DNA of 64,000 nucleotides. It comes from Limanda limanda. Lineage: Eukaryota; Chordata; Actinopteri; Pleuronectiformes; Pleuronectidae. A program made the position numbers and the translations under genes. The notes under the pieces were generated by a model. That model did no database searches. It was not told where the DNA came from and saw nothing but the letters and a program-made list of their open reading frames with translations. The first letter of the stretch is position 1. Each line of letters begins with the position of its first letter. Location: NCBI RefSeq assembly GCF_963576545.1, contig NC_083644.1, forward strand, positions 29,517,393 to 29,581,392. The letters are read 5' to 3'. Positions 60,001 to 64,000 of this stretch are shown piece by piece.

Positions 60001-63000
60001 TTCTTGAATTTTTCATCACACGTCATCCCAAATGTCACTAAACAGCTGGAAACGGGGAGATAAGCCTTTTTTGGAAGCAATGGTTAACATTTTGACTTTT
60101 TCATCACATATCAGCTCCAGTGTCAGAAAAGCGCCGGAAACAGGGAGATATGCCTTTTTTTGGAAGAAATGGTTAAATTCTTGAATTTTTCATCACACAT
60201 CATCCCAAATGTCACTAAACAGCTGGAAACGGGGAGATAAGCCTTTTTTGGAAGCATTGATTAAGATTTCTGACTTTTTCATCACATGTCAGCCCAAGTG
60301 TCAGAAAAGCGCTGGAAACAGGGAGATAAGCCTTTTTGGAAGAAATGGTTAAATTCTTGAATTTTTCATCACACATCATCCCAAATGTCACTAAACAGCT
60401 GGAAACGGGGAGATAAGCCTTTTTTGGAAGCAATGGTTAACATTTTGACTTTTTCATCACATATCAGCTCCAGTATCAGAAAAGCTCTAGAAACAGGGAG
60501 ATATGCCTTTTTTTGGAAGAAATGGTTAAATTCTTGAATTTTTCATCACACATCATCCCAAATGTCACTAAACAGCTGGGAACGGGGAGATAAGCCTTTT
60601 TTGGAAGCAATGGTTAACATTTTGACTTTTTCATCACATATCAGCTCCAGTGTCAGAAAAGCGCTGGAAACAGGGAGATAAGCCTTTTTTGGAAGAAATG
60701 GTTAAATTCTTGAATTTTTAGTCACACATCATCCCAAATGTCACTAAACAGCTCGAAACGGGGAGATAAGCCTTTTTTGGAAGCAATGGTTAACATTCTG
60801 ACTTTTTCATCACATGTCAGCCCAAGTGTCAGAAAAGCGCAGGAAACAGGGAGATAAGCCTTTTTTGGAAGAAATGGTTAAATTCTTGAATTTTTCATCA
60901 CACATCATCCCAAATGTCACTAAACAGCTGGAAACGGGGAGATAAGCCTTTTTTGGAAGCATTGATTAAGATTTCTGACTTTTTCATCACATGTCAGCCC
61001 AAGTGTCAGAAAAGCGCTGGAAACAGGGAGATAAGCCTTTTTTGGAAGAAATGGTTAAATTCTTGAATTTTTCATCACACATCATCCCAAATGTCACTAA
61101 ACAGCTGGAAACGGGGAGATAAGCCTTTTTTGGAAGCATTGATTAAGATTTCTGACTTTTTCATCACATGTCAGCCCAAGTGTCAGAAAAGCGCTGGAAA
61201 CAGGGAGATAAGCCTTTTTTGGAAGATATGGTTAAATTCTTGAATTTTTCATCACACATCATCCCAAATGTCACTAAACAGCTGGAAACGGGGAGATAAG
61301 CCTTTTTTGGAAGCAATGGTTAACATTTTGACTTTTTCATCACATATCAGCTCCAGTGTCAGAAAAGCGCTGGAAACAGGGAGATAAGCCTTTTTTGGAA
61401 GAAATGGTTAAATTCTTGAATTTTTAGTCACACATCATCCCAAATGTCACTAAACAGCTCGAAACGGGGAGATAAGCCTTTTTTGGAAGCAATGGTTAAC
61501 ATTCTGACTTTTTCATCACATGTCAGCCCAAGTGTCAGAAAAGCGCAGGAAACAGGGAGATAAGCCTTTTTTGGAAGAAATGGTTAAATTCTTGAATTTT
61601 TCATCACACATCATCCCAAATGTCACTAAACAGCTGGAAACGGGGAGATAAGCCTTTTTTGGAAGCAATGGTTAACATTTTGACTTTTTCATCACATATC
61701 AGCTCCAGTGTCAGAAAAGCGCTGGAAACAGGGAGATATGCCTTTTTTTGGAAGAAATGGTTAAATTCTTGAATTTTTCATCACAAATCATCCCAAATGT
61801 CACTAAACAGCTGGAAACGGGGAGATAAGCCTTTTTTGGAAGCAATGGTTAACATTTTGACTTTTTCATCACATATCAGCTCCAGTGTCAGAAAAGCGCT
61901 GGAAACAGGGAGATATGCCTTTTTTGGAAGCAATTGTTAACATTTTGACTTTTTCATCACATATCAGCCCAAGTGTCAGAAAAGCGCAAGAAACAGGGAC
62001 ATAAGCCTTTGTTGGAAGAAATGGTTAACATTTTGACTTTTTCATCACATATCAGCTCCAGTGTCAGAAAAGCGCTAGAAACAGGGAGATATGCCTTTTT
62101 TTGGAAGAAATGGTTAAATTCTTGAATTTTTCATCACACATCATCCCAAATGTCACTAAACAGCTGGAAACGGGGAGATAAGCCTTTTTTGGAAGCATTG
62201 ATTAAGATGTCTGACTTTTTCACCACATGTCAGCCCAAGTGTCAGAAAAGCGCTGGAAACAGGGACATAAGCCTTTTTTGGAAGAAATGGTTAACATTTT
62301 GACTTTTTCATCACATATCAGCTCCAGTGTCAGAAAAGCGCTGGAAACAGGGAGATATGCCTTTTTTTGGAAGAAATGGTTAAATTCTTGAATTTTTCAT
62401 CACACATCATCCCAAATGTCACTAAACAGCTGGAAACGGGGAGATAAGCCTTTTTTGGAAGCAATGGTTAACATTTTGACTTTTTCATCACATATCAGCT
62501 ACAGTGTCAGAAAAGCGCTGGAAACAGGGAGATAAGCCTTTTTTGGAAGAAATTGTTAAATTCTTGAATTTTTCATCACACATCATCCCAAATGTCACTA
62601 AACAGCAGGAAACGGGGAGATAAGCCTTTTTTGGAAGCAATGGTTAACATTTTGACTTTTTCATCACATATCAGCCCAAGTGTCAGAAAAGCGCTGGAAA
62701 CAGGGACATAAGCCTTTTTTGGAAGAAATGGTTAACATTTTGACTTTTTCATCACATATCAGCTCCAGTGTCAGAAAAGCGCTGGAAACAGGGAGATATG
62801 CCTTTTTTTGGAAGAAATGGTTAAATTCTTGAATTTTTCATCACACATCATCCCAAATGTCACTAAACAGCTGGAAACGGGGAGATAAGCCTTTTTTGGA
62901 AGCAATGGTTAACATTTTGACTTTTTCATCACATATCAGCTCTAGTGTCAGAAAAGCGCTGGAAACAGGGAGATATGCCTTTTTTTGGAAGAAATTGTTA

Positions 63001-64000
63001 AATTCTTGAATTTTTCATCACACGTCATCCCAAATGTCACTAAACAGCTGGAAACGGGGAGATAAGCCTTTTTTGGAAGCAATGGTTAACATTTTGACTT
63101 TTTCATCACATATCAGCTCCAGTGTCAGAAAAGCGCCGGAAACAGGGAGATATGCCTTTTTTTGGAAGAAATGGTTAAATTCTTGAATTTTTCATCACAC
63201 ATCATCCCAAATGTCACTAAACAGCTGGAAACGGGGAGATAAGCCTTTTTTGGAAGCATTGATTAAGATTTCTGACTTTTTCATCACATGTCAGCCCAAG
63301 TGTCAGAAAAGCGCTGGAAACAGGGAGATAAGCCTTTTTGGAAGAAATGGTTAAATTCTTGAATTTTTCATCACACATCATCCCAAATGTCACTAAACAG
63401 CTGGAAACGGGGAGATAAGCCTTTTTTGGAAGCAATGGTTAACATTTTGACTTTTTCATCACATATCAGCTCCAGTATCAGAAAAGCTCTAGAAACAGGG
63501 AGATATGCCTTTTTTTGGAAGAAATGGTTAAATTCTTGAATTTTTCATCACACATCATCCCAAATGTCACTAAACAGCTGGAAACGGGGAGATAAGCCTT
63601 TTTTGGAAGCATTGATTAAGATTTCTGACTTTTTCATCACATGTCAGCCCAAGTGTCAGAAAAGCGCTGGAAACAGGGAGATAAGCCTTTTTTGGAAGAA
63701 ATGGTTAAATTCTTGAATTTTTCATCACACATCATCCCAAATGTCACTAAACAGCTGGAAACGGGGAGATAAGCCTTTTTTGGAAGCATTGATTAAGATT
63801 TCTGACTTTTTCATCACATGTCAGCCCAAGTGTCAGAAAAGCGCTGGAAACAGGGAGATAAGCCTTTTTTGGAAGAAATGGTTAAATTCTTGAATTTTTC
63901 ATCACACATCATCCCAAATGTCACTAAACAGCTGGAAAAGGGGAGATAAGCCTTTTTTGGAAGCAATGGTTAACATTTTGACTTTTTCATCACATATCAG
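54068..64000 (+). repeat. type III satellite block, ~2.83-3.00 kb HOR, truncated by window end
   Basis: Private variants are GCTCGAAACGGGG, AACATTCTGAC with GCGCAGGAAAC, TTTTTAGTCACAC, AGTATCAGAAAAGCTCTA, GCTACAGTG, TCACCACATG and AAGCCTTTGTTGG. TTTTTAGTCAC occurs at about 55,596, 58,422, 60,718 and 61,425, and TCACCACATG at about 56,391, 59,218 and 62,220. The main period is therefore about 2,826 bp for the first copy and 3,003 bp for the second (32 and 34 monomers), with an internal 707-bp shift (8 monomers). B1-like 5-T monomers at 57,246, 60,250 and 63,252 agree. Dimers resembling type II (GGACATAAG, AGGAAACGGGG) are embedded, so the block is a mosaic. The array continues beyond 64,000. 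Confidence 0.85.

Larger units (their letters stand above)
2133..64000 (+). repeat. satellite array, 88/89-bp A and B monomers (177-bp dimer)
   Basis: From 2,144 to the window end the sequence is uninterrupted head-to-tail monomers. A monomers (88 bp) carry GGAAGAAATGGTTAAATTC, CATCACACATCATCCC, ACTAAACAGCTGG and GAAACGGGGAGATAAG. B monomers (88-89 bp) carry GGAAGCATTGATTAAGATT or GGAAGCAATGGTTAACATT, CAGAAAAGCGCTGG and GAAACAGGGAGATA. Both share TTTTTCATCACA, the CTGGAAAC block and GCC followed by a T-tract, so they descend from one monomer. Alternation gives a 176-178 bp dimer. The array shows no inversion and no inserted transposon in this window. The scale fits a (peri)centromeric satellite; that role is inferred, not shown. 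Confidence 0.97.

Noticed and set aside
2133..64000. Whole array as an assembly artefact
   Set aside because: Ordered variant monomers, private variants shared at specific offsets and distinct blocks are hard to make by misassembly, although exact copy numbers and individual junctions still depend on spanning long reads.
2133..64000. Telomeric or rDNA repeat, or tRNA-derived satellite
   Set aside because: No TTAGGG runs, no rRNA-like sequence, and no convincing A-box/B-box pair or tRNA fold in either monomer.

Overview
This window is eukaryotic, non-genic satellite DNA. I find no protein-coding or RNA gene that I can support. At least 61.9 of the 64 kb (about 2,133 to the right end, which is cut inside a monomer) is one head-to-tail satellite array of roughly 700 monomers of 88-89 bp. 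The monomers are diverged copies of one ancestor and alternate as A and B types, giving a 176-178 bp dimer. The scale and layered organisation resemble a centromeric or pericentromeric array of a vertebrate. A teleost fish is my best guess, resting only on the general look of the flank (for example a GTTAGTATTAGCATTAGC-like stretch near 270-290). The family and species are not recognised from memory.

Layout. 1-329: non-repetitive flank. 330-675: minisatellite of about 72 bp, nearly five copies. 676-1107: non-repetitive flank with a short 16-bp tandem duplication. 1110-2132: an AT-rich 36-38 bp minisatellite whose first three units are inverted relative to the other ~24, making a quasi-palindrome of about 240 bp centred near 1,230. 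2,133-12,949: satellite type I, dimers with irregular long-period duplications. 12,950-34,390: type II, with a well-formed 17-monomer higher-order repeat (HOR) of 1,503 bp and 9-, 11-, 12-, 13-, 14-, 15- and 19-monomer derivatives. 34,391-40,007: an island of type I inside type II, entered through a junction monomer with a 2-bp deletion. 40,008-54,067: type II again. 54,068-64,000: type III, a mosaic with a period of about 2.83-3.00 kb (32-34 monomers).

Monomer names used below for type II: reading from a reference copy at 16,047-17,549 the order is B1 A1 B2 A2 B3 A3 B4 A4 B5 A5 B6 C A6 B7 A7 B8 A8. C is an A/B chimera, which is why the HOR has an odd number of monomers. Two extra monomers, A9 and B9, occur only in the variant HORs. 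Each monomer begins at the GGAAG (or GTAAG) after the T-tract.

There is no gene co-operation to describe. The interest is in array architecture: modular HOR evolution, exchange between separated blocks, a possible half CENP-B-box restricted to A monomers, and a palindromic minisatellite at the edge of the array. Recurrent 69-81 codon open frames on both strands are by-products of a repeat whose dimer length is near a multiple of three.
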